A DNA stretch of 64,000 bases from Tritrichomonas musculus (GCA_039105265.1 JAPFFF010000055.1:744001-808000), one strand, 5' to 3'. Shown: positions 1 through 11,696, counted from the first letter of the stretch. Numbers and translations are program-made. Notes: generated by a model not told the origin, from the sequence alone.

Positions 1-762
1 AACACGTAATATTGGGTCTCGGCAAATACAACAATGGTCTTCAAGGTCATATAAGGAATCGAGTATTTCCATTACTAGGTACATAATAGGATTTTCGTCG
101 TATCTTATTATGGATGTTACATCTAATTGATCACACGAGTCGAATTTGCCAGTTTGTAATAATTGGATACTTTTTGCGTAATCATTATTACAATTTGCTA
201 AAGCTTTCTCTGATTGGAGCTGGTCAAAGCCTTTTTTTACTAATGTATTGATGCTTTCTGAGTTAGGTTCAAATTCAGTGTTGAAAAATAAAACTAATGG
301 CGCAGATTTGTAATATTTCTTGATTTCAAGATCTTTTTTAATAAATTTATTAACAATATCTTGGATATAAATTGAACCGGGGAAATCTTCACCTAATGTT
401 GGATGCGTAACTCTGATTTCGATAGATGATTGTGAATTTTTTTGATCAAATTGAATTTTGAGTATATCTTCATTAACACAAAAATCGCATAAAATTTGAA
501 GTGATACTGGTATGAATGATCGTGGTATGAAAATTGAAACTGGAAAAATATAATTATTCCAATCAACGGAGATTCCATGCATATCTTCACTTAACCATGA
601 ATATATTGAGGTTTTCTGAACATTAAAATCTGCTACTTCAACAAAATCTCCATTTCCTGGAATTGGAGGTTGAGAAGTTCCTGGACCAAACGATTGCGTT
701 TCATTAATAAAGCTATCCTGATCGTTTTCATTCATTTCGGAAGAATTTCCAAAAGTGTTCAT
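1..762 (-). CDS. PARP-like protein with UBA-type domain, 5' part (runs off left edge)
   Basis: Reading leftward from the ATG at 762, the frame is open for 254 codons to the window edge, so only the N-terminal part is present. Residues 1-45 are acidic and low in complexity. Residues 174-204 fit a ubiquitin-associated (UBA) fold: a GF near the start, then an AL..CNNDYAKSIQLL helix pattern. Residues 231-249 (a leucine-rich helix, then DHCCICRDP) resemble the Cys-rich segment ahead of the catalytic domain in PARP6/PARP8-like ADP-ribosyltransferases, which trichomonads carry in many copies. The UBA reading comes directly from the sequence pattern. The PARP assignment is from memory of the family and rests on a short segment, because the catalytic domain lies outside the window. 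A RING-like or other zinc protein is the main alternative. Confidence 0.6.
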   Translation of the reverse strand, partial: MNTFGNSSEMNENDQDSFINETQSFGPGTSQPPIPGNGDFVEVADFNVQKTSIYSWLSEDMHGISVDWNNYIFPVSIFIPRSFIPVSLQILCDFCVNEDILKIQFDQKNSQSSIEIRVTHPTLGEDFPGSIYIQDIVNKFIKKDLEIKKYYKSAPLVLFFNTEFEPNSESINTLVKKGFDQLQSEKALANCNNDYAKSIQLLQTGKFDSCDQLDVTSIIRYDENPIMYLVMEILDSLYDLEDHCCICRDPILRV

Positions 763-2396
763 TAAAATAATTGTTTTAACAAAAAATTTTGACAAGAAAT
801 ATGAGAGTAACAATTCGTAAACTGTCAGAAAATAAAAAAAGTAAGATATTTCATAACAAAATTGATATTTATACTAATTATATTTAATAATTATTAATTC
901 AAAACTCCAATATAAAATCCGTCTATAGGAACCTATAATTTTGATGAATGATAAAATTCAATAGTGCCCTATTCAATTAATATGAAATAATGCTATTCAT
1001 TTTTTTCATTGTAAACTATATAAAAATACCAAATTATGATCAAATTAATATTTTAGATAAAAGAATGTTATAATTCTAGAAAATTTTTTCTAAAAATTAA
1101 AGTTTTTTGGAAAATTTGCATTATTTGATTTAGGGTCGAGTTTAATAGAAAATTTGAATTTTCACAAAAATTGAATTAAAATGTTCTAGTATTTTTATTC
1201 TTTCAAAATAAGATTTTAGAGTAATTATAAAAACCTTATACTTCTCTCAATTTAACCTTATTCTAATTGATACGATTTTCAAAAAATTCAAATAATTCTC
1301 ACAATTATTTTGATTAGTACTGAAAGATGTACACAACCCAAGATCCTGCCAAAATTTTTATTATTTATTATTACTAAAATTTATGATATAAATTTTATAA
1401 ATTATACTATTTGTTTAATTAATAAATTTATCCTACAACTTCAAGATATACTTTTTTTTAGATATTTCGGTTTAATAGAATAATAATAATAATTGATAAT
1501 TTTATTTTTTAATTTGTGAAATTTCATTCAAATTTATTTGAATAAAAATAAAATATCATATTTTGTGAAGTGATTGCTTTTCACTTTTTCAAATAAATAG
1601 TTTAAATTTCAAGCCATTTTATAAGAGAAAAAAAAAAAATTGGCAGATCCGATTGGCTTTTAATCCGAATAAATCGAATAAATATTTGGTGAAACAAAGT
1701 ATATATAGCGATGAAAGCAAAATTTTGGGCCAATTTTTTTTTATAACGCAAACTTTACTTTTCTGAGCTATATAATTAGGAAGGATATTTCTATGAGTTA
1801 ATACAAATTTTGTTTATTGAAATTGAATTGAAAGGAAAAATATCAAATATTTATATCTTGCTAGAGTATTGATAAATTCAATAATTACATATATATTTAT
1901 TTTCATTTAATAATTTAATAACAATTTAATAAATTATCAAATGCTTATTATTATTTGTTATAAGAATTTTGAATATATTAGATCTCCTTTCAAAAAATAA
2001 AAAGATTCCTCTAAAAAAGTTTCAATATTTCAGAAGATTCCTCTAAAAAAGTTTAACTCTCAAATTTGTTAAGAAAATTCAAAATTTGTGAAAATTCTCA
2101 GAGCTTACACAAATTTTATTAACCAACCTATATATAATTAATCCATACTATTTTCATGCATTTATAATTGTTTTTTAGTTTCTTATAATTAAATAAAACA
2201 TATTTAAAATTAATAATTAATAAAATTTATTGAGATAACGATATTTTAGAATTAAAATAAAAAACTTTGAAAAAAGTTGGCTTTTGTACATCTGTACTGA
2301 ATTTTTCAAAAGAAAGTTCAAGGTTCGATTCTGTGCATAACCTCTTTTTTGTTATTCAATTTTAAGAACCAATTTAGCGTTATTTTCTTTTGACCA
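763..2396. other. AT-rich intergenic stretch with a short tandem duplication
   Basis: No coding frame with family resemblance was seen on either strand. The only structure noted is a two-copy tandem repeat of about 33 bases near 2003-2053 (unit AAGATTCCTCTAAAAAAGTT plus a spacer). The rest is A/T homopolymer-rich DNA. Confidence 0.6.
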
Positions 2397-3482
2397 ATGG
2401 CACAAGAACAAACAACTCAGACCATATTTCAATGGACTGATGAAGAAAAAGCAGTGTTATCACCAGAGCAAATAGAGATATGTGAAATGAAAATATTGGG
2501 AGAGTTTCAATCCAAAATAATGAAAAAATTTCAATTGTCATCTCTATCTAATATTACAACTGCTATTTGTTGTACTATTAACGGTAATATTTGGAAACCT
2601 GGGACCAATCTTGGTGGAAGAAATCCATTATTAAGTGATGTTGACACTTTAATTTTCACAAAAGAAATAAAGGCTAGAGGATACGATTTGAACTGTCTTA
2701 GTTCCAAAGAAGGAATTGCTCTTATTTATGAATTATGAGAAAATCGCTATTTAAGAGGTATTAGAATTGCGAATATTTGTGCGCAGAGAATGACTTTATG
2801 TAAGAGTTACTTAGACACAAATGAAAAATTGCGACCAAACACTCCTTCAGATAGTTGGTTTTATTCATTTTGTAATAATAACAATATAATTTTAAAAACG
2901 AAGGATAGTTTAGAAAGAGCACGACAAGAATGCTGTAATAGATATAATGTTAACAATTTTTTTATTAAATTCAAAGAAATATTAGAAAACATTGATAAAA
3001 GATTACTTTTTAATTGCGATGAGACTTCCTCAGCATCGTCACGCAAATTTAAATCACTAGTTTTGAATAAAAAAGATCATGGAACAACAGTGGTCTCACC
3101 AACAGAACCTCACATTTCGGTTATGATTTGTTATAACGCGGCTGGTTTCAAACTCAATCCTTTCATAATTTTTCCAAATTTATATAGTATTCCTCAAGAA
3201 TTAAAAGATTTACAAGGATTTTTCGTTTCACAGAAAAATGGATGGATGACGAGAAACTTATCCTCGGCATTTTCTCTCTACTTTGTTTCAACAATTTCTC
3301 ATTATCGTCAAACTTTACACCCAGAATTAAGAAACAAATCAATTGTTTTAATCGCTGACAATCATAGTTCAAGACGAAATGCTTTCTCTGCATTATGTTT
3401 TAAACTTCATAATACAATATTACTGACTCTGCCTGCAAATCCAAAGCCTTTTATAATTTATTACCTACATTTTTTTCTATAA
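2397..3482 (+). pseudogene. Pogo/Tigger-type (DDE_1) DNA transposase, interrupted
   Basis: One reading frame runs from the ATG at 2397 to 3482 but is broken by a single in-frame TGA at 2736-2738; the frame is unchanged on both sides. The first part has a helix-rich region that could be the DNA-binding domain. The second part carries the first two catalytic positions of the DDE superfamily: NCDETS about 75 residues into the second segment, and ADNHSSRR near its end. Between them, SVMICYNAAG..LNPFIIFP is typical of DDE_1 endonucleases (Tc1/mariner-pogo-CENP-B group). The frame stops at LLTLPAN, just before the expected TSHLTQPLD third-aspartate motif, so the C-terminus looks truncated. No flanking terminal repeats were identified. 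A dead copy is most likely; domestication is possible but unsupported. Confidence 0.75.
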
Positions 3483-3958
3483 GGAAAATATCTTCAGGAT
3501 TTATTTTATCAGATTTTCCACCACTCTACTTGCCAAAAGATCAAAATAACATTCAATTTATTAGAGTTATTTAGTAGTATATTTTAAATTATTTCTTCAG
3601 TTTACATATGAAAAAATAATTTAAAAAATATATATATAAAAAATATACCTATAAGAAATAAATAAGCAAACACGAAATAAATAAAAAAAAATTTTATAAT
3701 ATGATAAATAACTTCACCAAGCTTCACCAATAAATCCATACTCAAAAAATCTCACCGAACTTCAAATTTCAAAGTAAAAATTCTTATAAAATCAACATAT
3801 TGTTCAAAGAAATCCATTAGTAAATAAAAGTAATGCTTATTTATTCCAATGCAAATAAATAATTTGATTTTTTTTTGTAATATTACATAACTATATTACA
3901 TAATGATTTTTTGCAATATTACATAATTATTTTTTGCAATATTACCTAATTATTTTTT
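3483..3958. other. AT-rich intergenic stretch
   Basis: Nothing coding was seen. It contains three tandem-like copies of an ATTACATAATTATTTTTTGCAA motif near 3885-3960, just outside the left end of the next element. Variants recur after that element's right end (5165-5240), so the insertion probably split an older repeat. Confidence 0.45.
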
Positions 3959-3966
3959 GTAAGTTT

Positions 3967-5158
3967 AGAGGCATATCAACCAAAAAAAAGCTCTCAAAAA
4001 GTGAAAGTAGAAAATAAGATAAGTCCAGTTATAAAAGATTAATATAAAAAAGAAGAATGTATTTATGATCTTTGGAATCCAATTATTTAGTTTGTACAAT
4101 AAAAATTAATAGTTTTTAGGTAAAAAACATCAATTTTGATTTTTTATTTTATCCACTCTATAGAAATATAAAATCCAAGATTCTTTACATTTATAACTTA
4201 ATAATATTAACAAATTACTAATGGTTTTTATGATTACTCTATACGTTCTTTAAATATTTAAACATAAAACGTCTTATTTTCAAATAGCTGTGATACTAAT
4301 CATATTTCATTTTTTAATCAAAATATAACAGCTATTTTAATAATTATATTGGGATTTTCTTTTATACGTTTCAATATACACTAATATTATACTTTCAATT
4401 CAATTGATTGTTCATTGAAAAAATAAAATATAATTAGTGCTCAAAATATGATTTTTAGAGGATTTATAGAACTTTTGATAAATTCATTTCATTTTACTTT
4501 AAAATTATATAAAAAAAATTTGAAATAAATCTTTTTTTCTTTTTCCGATCGAACTTTTTCAAATAATTGTATTTTAAATAAATATTTGAGAATATTAGAG
4601 CAGAAATTTATTTTGTTGATTAATAAAAATTATATACTTCTTTATTATAAATCAAATAATGATTTTGCCTACTTTGTAAAAACAAAATAAAATATTTTTA
4701 AATATTTATTTTATATTTTTTGTTACATGCAAATATAATTACTTTTATAAATTCATAAATAATATCTAAGTATATTTATATCATAAAATAAATTTTTGAT
4801 AATTCAATTTCCAAGTTATAAATAAAACTTATCTATTCTTCTCAAATTGAAAGAATATTCAATTAACCTTCTCTCAAATTGAAAAGCTATTCAATAAAAA
4901 TTCTCTCAAATTGAAATGGCATTCAATCATGATCTTATCAAAAATGAAAGAGAATTCATTTTTCAATATATCAAATTTGAATATATCTACTTTTTGAATT
5001 GAAGAAATTGAGTTAAAAATGATGATTTGAATGAAAACTAAAAACTGTATAGAAGTTTTCGTTTGCTCAAGAGGGAAAGTTTTAATATACATCATTTAAA
5101 TCTTATATTATCATTTTCAAAAAAATTTATCGAGTAGAATTTTGGTTGACATGCCTCT
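3967..5158. mobile_element. hAT-like non-coding element with 8-bp target duplication
   Basis: The ends are inverted: AGAGGCATATCAACCAAAA at 3967 and, on the other strand from 5158, AGAGGCATGTCAACCAAAA. The 8-bp direct repeat GTAAGTTT lies immediately outside both ends (3959-3966 and 5159-5166). An 8-bp duplication with short inverted ends is the hAT hallmark. The 1.19-kb interior has no convincing gene. Near 4848-4940 it holds three imperfect copies of a roughly 35-base unit containing CTCTCAAATTGAAA. It is probably non-autonomous. Its ends resemble those of the element at 24193-25484. Confidence 0.75.
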
Positions 5159-5166
5159 GTAAGTTT

Positions 5167-6330
5167 ACATAATTATTTATAATTATTAAATAATCTATGA
5201 TAATGCATTAATATCATATTATTTTTTGTAATATTATTTATCATTATTAAATAATCTGTGATAATGTATTAATATCAAGTACTTTTTTAAGTTTATAAAT
5301 AAAAACAAATGTATTTTCTTATGGACATACTATTTTTCTTTTCTAATTATATAAAAACCCCCTAAAAAACCGTTTACAATTTTTTACGGCACTAAAAAAC
5401 TATTCCTAACAAAATACCTCTATTCTTTTTAATACATTTGATATCCAGCAATTATTATTCAGATCATAAATAATAATTTTATTGAACTATTTCTTTTGAT
5501 TTTCTGTTTCAATGAGTATAATTTAGATATCAATCATTGAAAATAAAATTGGGGTTTGCTCTGATATAAAGCATTTAATTTGTGCATAAAGCAAAATTCT
5601 GTTTTTGTTTTTTGTTTCAGTTTTTGCCCCAAAAAGTTACTTGATCATCATCATTTAAAAATCTTTTGAAAATCAAAATTCATTCTATTGGCTTTGCTTA
5701 TTTGATTTAGCGTTATTAGTACAGTTTTATTTATTAAAATGATTACATTTAAAGTGCTAGAACATAAAATGATTTTTTTATTTTTTGTTTAATTACTATT
5801 TCATTTTTACAAAATATAAAATATTTCTGTTATTTTCATATAAAAACAAATAATTATATTATTTAATGCTTTTTTATGAGATATATCAAAAAAAGATTAA
5901 GATATTCGATCAATATAAATTTTATTTATTTTTGAATAGTTTATTTCATTTTGAACTTTTTTAACAGATATTTTTAAAAATAGATAGTATAGTATAAATC
6001 AAATGATATTCTTAATTGATATTAAAAAAATATTCCTTGAATTTCTTTTCAAAAATAATAATTTTCATGATTTGAAGTAAATAAATGCATAAATATATTT
6101 ATAATATAAAAAACTGGTTATATAAAAATAGTTAACTTAAAAATTTTTTATATTAGAAAAAATAAATCTTACAATTTCATTGAAAAATTGAGAGTTTTTT
6201 GTAGGAAAAACGTATTTTATTGTATGCAATTATTTTAAATTGAGAGTTTTTTGTAGGAAAAACGTATTATTTTGATAAGAGAATGAAAAGTTATTAAAAA
6301 TAAAATATATTAAAAATATTAAAATATATA
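5167..6330. other. AT-rich intergenic stretch
   Basis: No gene was seen. It contains AAAACCCCCTAAA at 5353-5366, whose inverted copy occurs near 8263-8275, outside the foldback and short elements in between. These could be remnant ends of an older 2.9-kb element, but the similarity fades quickly. Confidence 0.4.
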
Positions 6331-7924
6331 TTATAGGTGGACTCGAATTTGATCTCCTAAAAAGTCGTAAATAGGACTTAAAGTCTAAAAAGTTTATCTC
6401 AAAAAATCTTTAATTTGATTTAAAGTCTAAAAAGTTTATCTCAAAAAATCTTTAATTTAATTTTAAGTCTAAAAAGTTTATCTCAAAAAATCATTAAATT
6501 GAATTAAAGTCTAAAAAATTTCATCTAATTCGTCATTAAAATATTCTATTCCCTCAAAAGTTTATCTCAAAAAGTCTCTCAATTTATAACTAACTAGAAA
6601 AACATTTATACCAAAAAATCAAATTATTATGGCTATGTCTCGAACTTTTTTGATCAAAAAATCTTTGAAATTATGCCAAATACTCTTTTTTAAAAAATCA
6701 AAAAGTCTTTTTTTTGAAATATATTTTTTTTCTTGTAGAAAAGAGATCCTTTTTCTCGGATAAAGTAGGTTATATCTCCCAAAATATCTTTTTTAGAAAA
6801 TTAATTTCCATTTTACATAAAAAGTCCAGTCATGAATTAATATGTATTATAGATTCTCAATTTTCTTTAAAATTGTAATAGTTTCTATACTTATTTTTAA
6901 ACTTTTCTTATTAAAAATCATATAATTTATGAATAAAAATAGCTTCGCATACTTTTTTTATTTTCAAAAAGATTGATCTAAAAATTTCAAGTTTTTTATA
7001 AAGTAAATATGATACACTATTATGAAATAAACTTTTCATTGCTCTAAAAAAAGATGAGCTATCAATGTGAAATGAATATTCATTTTACATTTTCTGATTC
7101 TAATCTTTTATATATAAAAATTAAATTTGATAAATAAATATAATATCTAAAAATGTTATTTTAAATTAATTAATCTATTATTTTAAACAAAAATATTTTT
7201 TTATCAAGATATTAATTGATTAATAATTTTGAAATCAATCTTTTTGGCACTTTTACGGTATGCAAACGAAGCTTTTTGTCTATAGAAGATCATAAAGAAA
7301 TAAAGAAATTCATACCATCTATAGAATATATGCTTTAACATAAGATTATTCTATGGAATTTACGTATTAAAAATAAAATATAATTCTTCTACAAAAATAT
7401 AATAATTATATTATTCAACAATACTATGAATCAATTCCATTTCTAAATAATAAATATGATATACATGTATTTTAGATTGAATGAACAATAATATTAAAAG
7501 AAAGAAATTCAATTGCATATTTTAAAGTTTTTTTAATATATCTATTACGATTAATTGTAATAATAAGTACCACTTAAAAGGTTATTTTAAAGATTTTTTG
7601 ATCAAAAAAGTTCGAGACATAGCCATAATAATTTGATTTTTTGGTATAAATGTTTTTCTAGTTAGTTATAAATTGAGAGACTTTTTGAGATAAACTTTTG
7701 AGGGAATAGAATATTTTAATGACGAATTAGATGAAATATTTTAGACTTTAATTCAATTTAATGACTTTTTGAGATAAACTTTTTAGACTTAAAATTAAAT
7801 TAAAGATTTTTTGAGATAAACTTTTTAGACTTTAAATCAAATTAATGATTTTTTGAGATAAACTTTTTAGACTTTAAGTCCTATTTACGACTTTTTAGGC
7901 GATCAAGTTCGAGTCCACCTATAA
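6331..7924. mobile_element. Long-TIR foldback element (337-bp inverted repeats)
   Basis: The left arm (6331-6667) and right arm (7589-7924) are near-identical inverted repeats starting TTATAGGTGGACTCGAA. They enclose about 920 bp of AT-rich DNA with no gene. Each arm contains three to four tandem copies of a roughly 42-base unit (AAAGTCTAAAAAGTTTATCT followed by a CAAAAAATCTTTAATTTG-type segment). The arms differ by a few substitutions and short indels. The outermost bases permit a TA target duplication but are ambiguous, because TTATA is shared by both arms. This is one of four elements of the same size and plan in the window, and the sequences of the four differ. Confidence 0.85.
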
Positions 7925-8355
7925 TTATACTAATTTATATATTTATTTGATACTTAGTACGATAAAAAAAATATATCAAAATATTAAATATTGCTTAAAA
8001 ATTGTTGATAATTATTAAAAATTGCCCAATAATAGGAAAATGAAAGTTTTAATCTTGAAAATATAAATAAATGTTTATATAAAATGTTTATAGATAGATT
8101 AATTGTCAATATCAAAAAATATGATTTTCGATGTAGTTATATATCCAGACAGGATCATTATTCCCTTTTGAGGTTTTATAATATTTTAATCAGTATTAAT
8201 AGCTAATAATTAATACACCATTATATTTTCGATTAGTCACAAAAACAGAAATTTAGGGGGTTTTATTATATACATAAAATAATTTATTTTAAATTAAATA
8301 TTTAAATATTAATTACTTTTTATTTTAATAAAAAGAACAAATTACATTTGTTTAA

Positions 8356-8701
8356 GGTTCTCCTTTCAAATTCATAAGATAAAATTCAATGAGATTTCAC
8401 AAATAAAATATACATAAATATCGTTTTTAAAAATGAATTAAAATATAAAATTTATATAGATATATATTTCAAAAGATTGAATAAAAATATATTTATGAAA
8501 TCTTACCGATTTTGTTTTTTTCAGATAGAAATCATAGAGTTAAAGATTCAATAAAATTTTGAATAAAATAAGATTTAATCGTTGAGGCCAAATATTTTTA
8601 TTTTTCACCAAAACTTTTTCCGAAAAATGCTCTATTGAATTATATATTCTATGAGTTAATTCAATATTGAATAATATACATTTTTTTAGGGAAGGAGAAC
8701 C
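8356..8701. mobile_element. TTAA-flanked miniature inverted-repeat element (346 bp)
   Basis: The ends GGTTCTCCTTTC (8356) and, on the other strand, GGTTCTCCTTCC (from 8701) are each bordered by TTAA (8352-8355 and 8702-8705). A TTAA duplication is the signature of piggyBac and Kolobok transposases. The interior is AT-rich and non-coding, so any movement would need a transposase from elsewhere. Confidence 0.7.
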
Positions 8702-9052
8702 TTAAAATTTAATAAAATTGAGATTATTATTTGACTTTTTGAAAGAAATTGAGAGCTCTCTCAAGAAGTATAAGGTTTTTTCTGAAGATTTAAAGGTTTA
8801 TAGAATTACTCTATCATTAAAAATAATTCAAATTTTTTTATGCCTTATAATTTAATTTTCAATAATATTTTATAATTATAGAGTATATTTTTAATATGTA
8901 ATATGTTTAAATACATATTTAATTATATTTATTAATAAATAATAATGCTAATTATTAGATTTATAACAAGATAATTGTTATTTATTTATATTGAAATCTT
9001 CATAATCTAAATTGAAATAAAAATATTTATATATCATTATATTTAATGTTTC

Positions 9053-9093
<41 letters not shown>

Positions 9094-9142
9094 TTTAATA
9101 TTATGAAAAATATATTAACTTTAGTTATTAATTATATAAATA
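8702..9142. other. AT-rich intergenic with (AT)n microsatellite
   Basis: No gene was seen before 9143. About 16 consecutive AT dinucleotides lie at about 9056-9089. Confidence 0.6.
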
Positions 9143-9729
9143 ATGAAATTTGTAAATATGAGCTTGTTTCAAGAGGCTGTTGAACTTGGGGAAGTACTAA
9201 CAGATAGAGGCTCATTTGCAGCCATGAAAGATAATTATTCTCTAGATCTTCTTTCGTGGCAGACTTTTATTAAATTGAATCATAATCAGTCCTTTGATGG
9301 CGAGTTTTATGTGTCACCATCCATGCTTTTCTTATTGGCAATTCGTTTCACAACTTTGAATAAAAATAATAGGTTTAAACTTTTAAGAAATGCAATTAGG
9401 CAATTTATTTTTATTTAAAGCAGGTGGAATCAAGTTGTTCAAACGATTTGTTTCAGCCAAACTTTTACAATTCTTATTCACTTGGAAAATAATTGGGGAG
9501 ATGAAAACTTCTTAATTCGATGTATAAACACATTTTTTGAAATAAGAATTGCAATAGAAATATATTGTTATGAATTTGAACCAGAGTTGTCTCGTCTTTA
9601 TACTTATGACTTTGAAAATCATTATAGTTAAACCAGAATTGTTTCAAATTATAATCATAGGTTTTCTAATGCGGTTTCTGCTTCAGTTAGTGCATTAATT
9701 ATTAGAATACTCATCCAAATACTTGATTA
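9143..9729 (+). pseudogene. Unrecognised degraded coding sequence
   Basis: An ATG-started frame encodes 91 residues (9143-9418) of richer composition than the surroundings (MSLFQEAVELGEV..., SFDGEFYVSPSMLFLLA). The same frame stays protein-like to about 9729 (NNWGDENFLIRCINTF, YCYEFEPELSRLYTYDFENH) but contains internal stops. Sustained amphipathic composition and base usage over roughly 195 codons suggest a decayed gene rather than chance. I do not recognise the family. It lies about 0.5 kb from a transposase relic on the other strand, so it could be part of an old transposon, but nothing in the sequence links the two. Confidence 0.4.
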
Positions 9730-10264
9730 AAAACTATAAAAATAAATTCAAGCATGAGGTATATATTTAATGAGATTCCATTCGGAATATTAATATGCAA
9801 GTTGCAATCAAAATCAGTTGATCTAATGATTTGCAAATTAATATCAATTGGAAAAGTGCAATAACAATTTTTTTTAACATTTGTTGATATTCCATTCTTT
9901 CAGTAAGTGAGAAGCATTTATATAAGCAAATGATTGGTCAATCAAAAATATGAAAACAAAGGAATTCTAACTCATTTTATACAAATTTTCTTGAGTGATT
10001 TCTACAATTCTATGAGTTTCATGTGAAACCATATTTTCCAAATATTATAATTTTTTTTCAAAATAGTATTATTTACTTAATAATTTGGATAAATTGTGAT
10101 CATTGGACTATCTTCTTTCTCAGAAAACAGAATCGAATGTCAAAGCTACCAAAGAATACGGCCTAAATACATAGGATAACAAAAAAATTAGATATTAAAA
10201 AAATCTATATTACTTTTTTTTTTAGTTTTGTAACTTGTTAAAATTATTTGTGTAATAATTCATA

Positions 10265-10770
10265 TTATATATTTTCACTAAAATCAATTCCAAGAGGATT
10301 AAAAATATTCCCATCATGATCTTGGCATGCAATTGTTAGATGATTTATTGCTTGCTTGTTGGATCCACCTTATTTTATCTCTTATTTGATCTACTCGACC
10401 TGAAAGTTTAGTTCTGACACTTTTTTTGGACTGATTAATTTCTAATAACTAAAAGTAAGCATACCTCCATTTGTCGGTTTGGAGGAATTTTCAATTCAAA
10501 ATTCCTCCATGGAGGAAAAAATCCTCTCAAAAATCCTCCAAACGGTCAAATGGAGGTATGCTAACTAAAAGTAAAGAGATCTAATGGTTGCGTTAAGTGG
10601 CTCGAATGAGGTACTAAATATTTATATCAAATGATGTGATCATAAATCAAATGATGCAATCTTAAATCAAAATCTCTAAATGCAGTTGCACGAGCTGCAA
10701 GTCCATCAAATATTAAAATTGAGTTTTCAGAATAACATGTCCTTTTATGTTCTTCCTCCAACTTATTATC
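10265..10770 (-). pseudogene. Relic of a DDE_1 (pogo/Tigger-type) transposase, C-terminal half
   Basis: Translating leftward from about 10770 gives EEEHKRTCYSENS then ILIFDGLAARATAF (the second-aspartate segment). This is followed by LVPHSSHLTQPLDL, the third-aspartate motif of the DDE_1 family. Beyond a hairpin insertion, RVDQIRDKIRWIQQ and then, in another frame, HLTIACQDHDGNIFNPLG continue the similarity. The copy is old, with several stops and frame changes. It belongs to the same superfamily as the copy at 2397-3482, but the two are not close: SIVLIADNHSSRRNAF there corresponds to ILIFDGLAARATAF here. Confidence 0.7.
10458..10562. mobile_element. 105-bp hairpin element inserted in a transposase relic, 11-bp target duplication
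   Basis: The ends AGCATACCTCCATTTG and CAAATGGAGGTATGCT are perfect inverted repeats. The pairing continues imperfectly for about 29 bases into a GGAGGA-rich stem. The direct repeat AACTAAAAGTA flanks it exactly (10447-10457 and 10563-10573); the match reaches 13 bp if the ambiguous edge bases are counted. The insertion splits the C-terminal part of the DDE_1 relic shortly after its QPLDL motif. The repeat length lies within or just above the Mutator-like range (8-11 bp). It has no coding capacity. Confidence 0.8.
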
Positions 10771-11696
10771 TAAATATGGAAAAAAAAATTTTTTTTAACC
10801 ATAATTTCATAATTAAGGTTTTTAAACTCAGAAAACATAATATGTAAACTATTCAATATTTTAATCTTTGTTTTTTATTTATCTCAACATTTAAATCATC
10901 TATATGATTTTAATTTAATAAATATATTATTTATCAAAGTTGTAAACTAATTATCTATATTTAATTATGAATATTTTTCAATTATTCGAAATTATTGATT
11001 AGTTATCTATATTCAAGAACTTTCAAATCAAATGTTATGTATTGTATAAACCATTAGGCATGATAATAAATATAATCATATTTGCATTTTCTATTAGAAA
11101 TTACTAATTTTCTAATGTCAAAAAATTATCTAAAATTTCAGTTATTAGTGCTAATTTATGTATACTTAAGTTTAACAAATATCAGGAAGATCTTTTTTCT
11201 TTTACTATTTTAATGAACTGGATTATATGGTAAAAGATATCAAATAAGATAAGTTGAAAACTAAAAATTTCATGCTAGACACTCAAAAACATTTACAAAT
11301 TCGCAATTTCAATATTATTATCATATTTCAAACCAAAAACAAAAGTTTAAAAAAATATATTATATGTAAAAATAATCTAACTATTCTTTCTAGGACTCAA
11401 AATAAATCAGTAAACTAATCATGTTTGATGATATATAATATAATGGCGCATATCGATTTTAATGATTTTATTTATTGATCGTGATCTCGAAATCGGTACT
11501 TTTATCAGAAAAAATTGAATTTGATTTTCAAGGGGGGCATTCAAAATTGAGGGTAACCGCAATTTTATATAAAACCCTATTCATAATAATGACTGAAATT
11601 TTAATAAACTTTTTGGCACGTTAACTTTTTAAGAAGAATTGAGTTAACATCTTAACGTGACAGCATCGTCTAGTTAATTTATTAATTTATTATTAA
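10771..11696. other. AT-rich intergenic, no gene seen
   Basis: No reading frame or clear inverted-repeat element was found. A slightly GC-richer patch at 11500-11680 (GGGGGGCATTC, GGGTAACCGCAA) has no recognised function. Confidence 0.5.

Noticed and set aside
2276-2346. Possible tRNA (AAGGTTCGATTCTGTGC looks like a T arm)
   Set aside because: No matching acceptor, D or anticodon stems upstream; the T stem itself does not pair.
5353-8275. Inverted AAAACCCCCTAAA pair 2.9 kb apart as ends of a large element
   Set aside because: Similarity stops within about 20 bases and no flanking duplication was seen.
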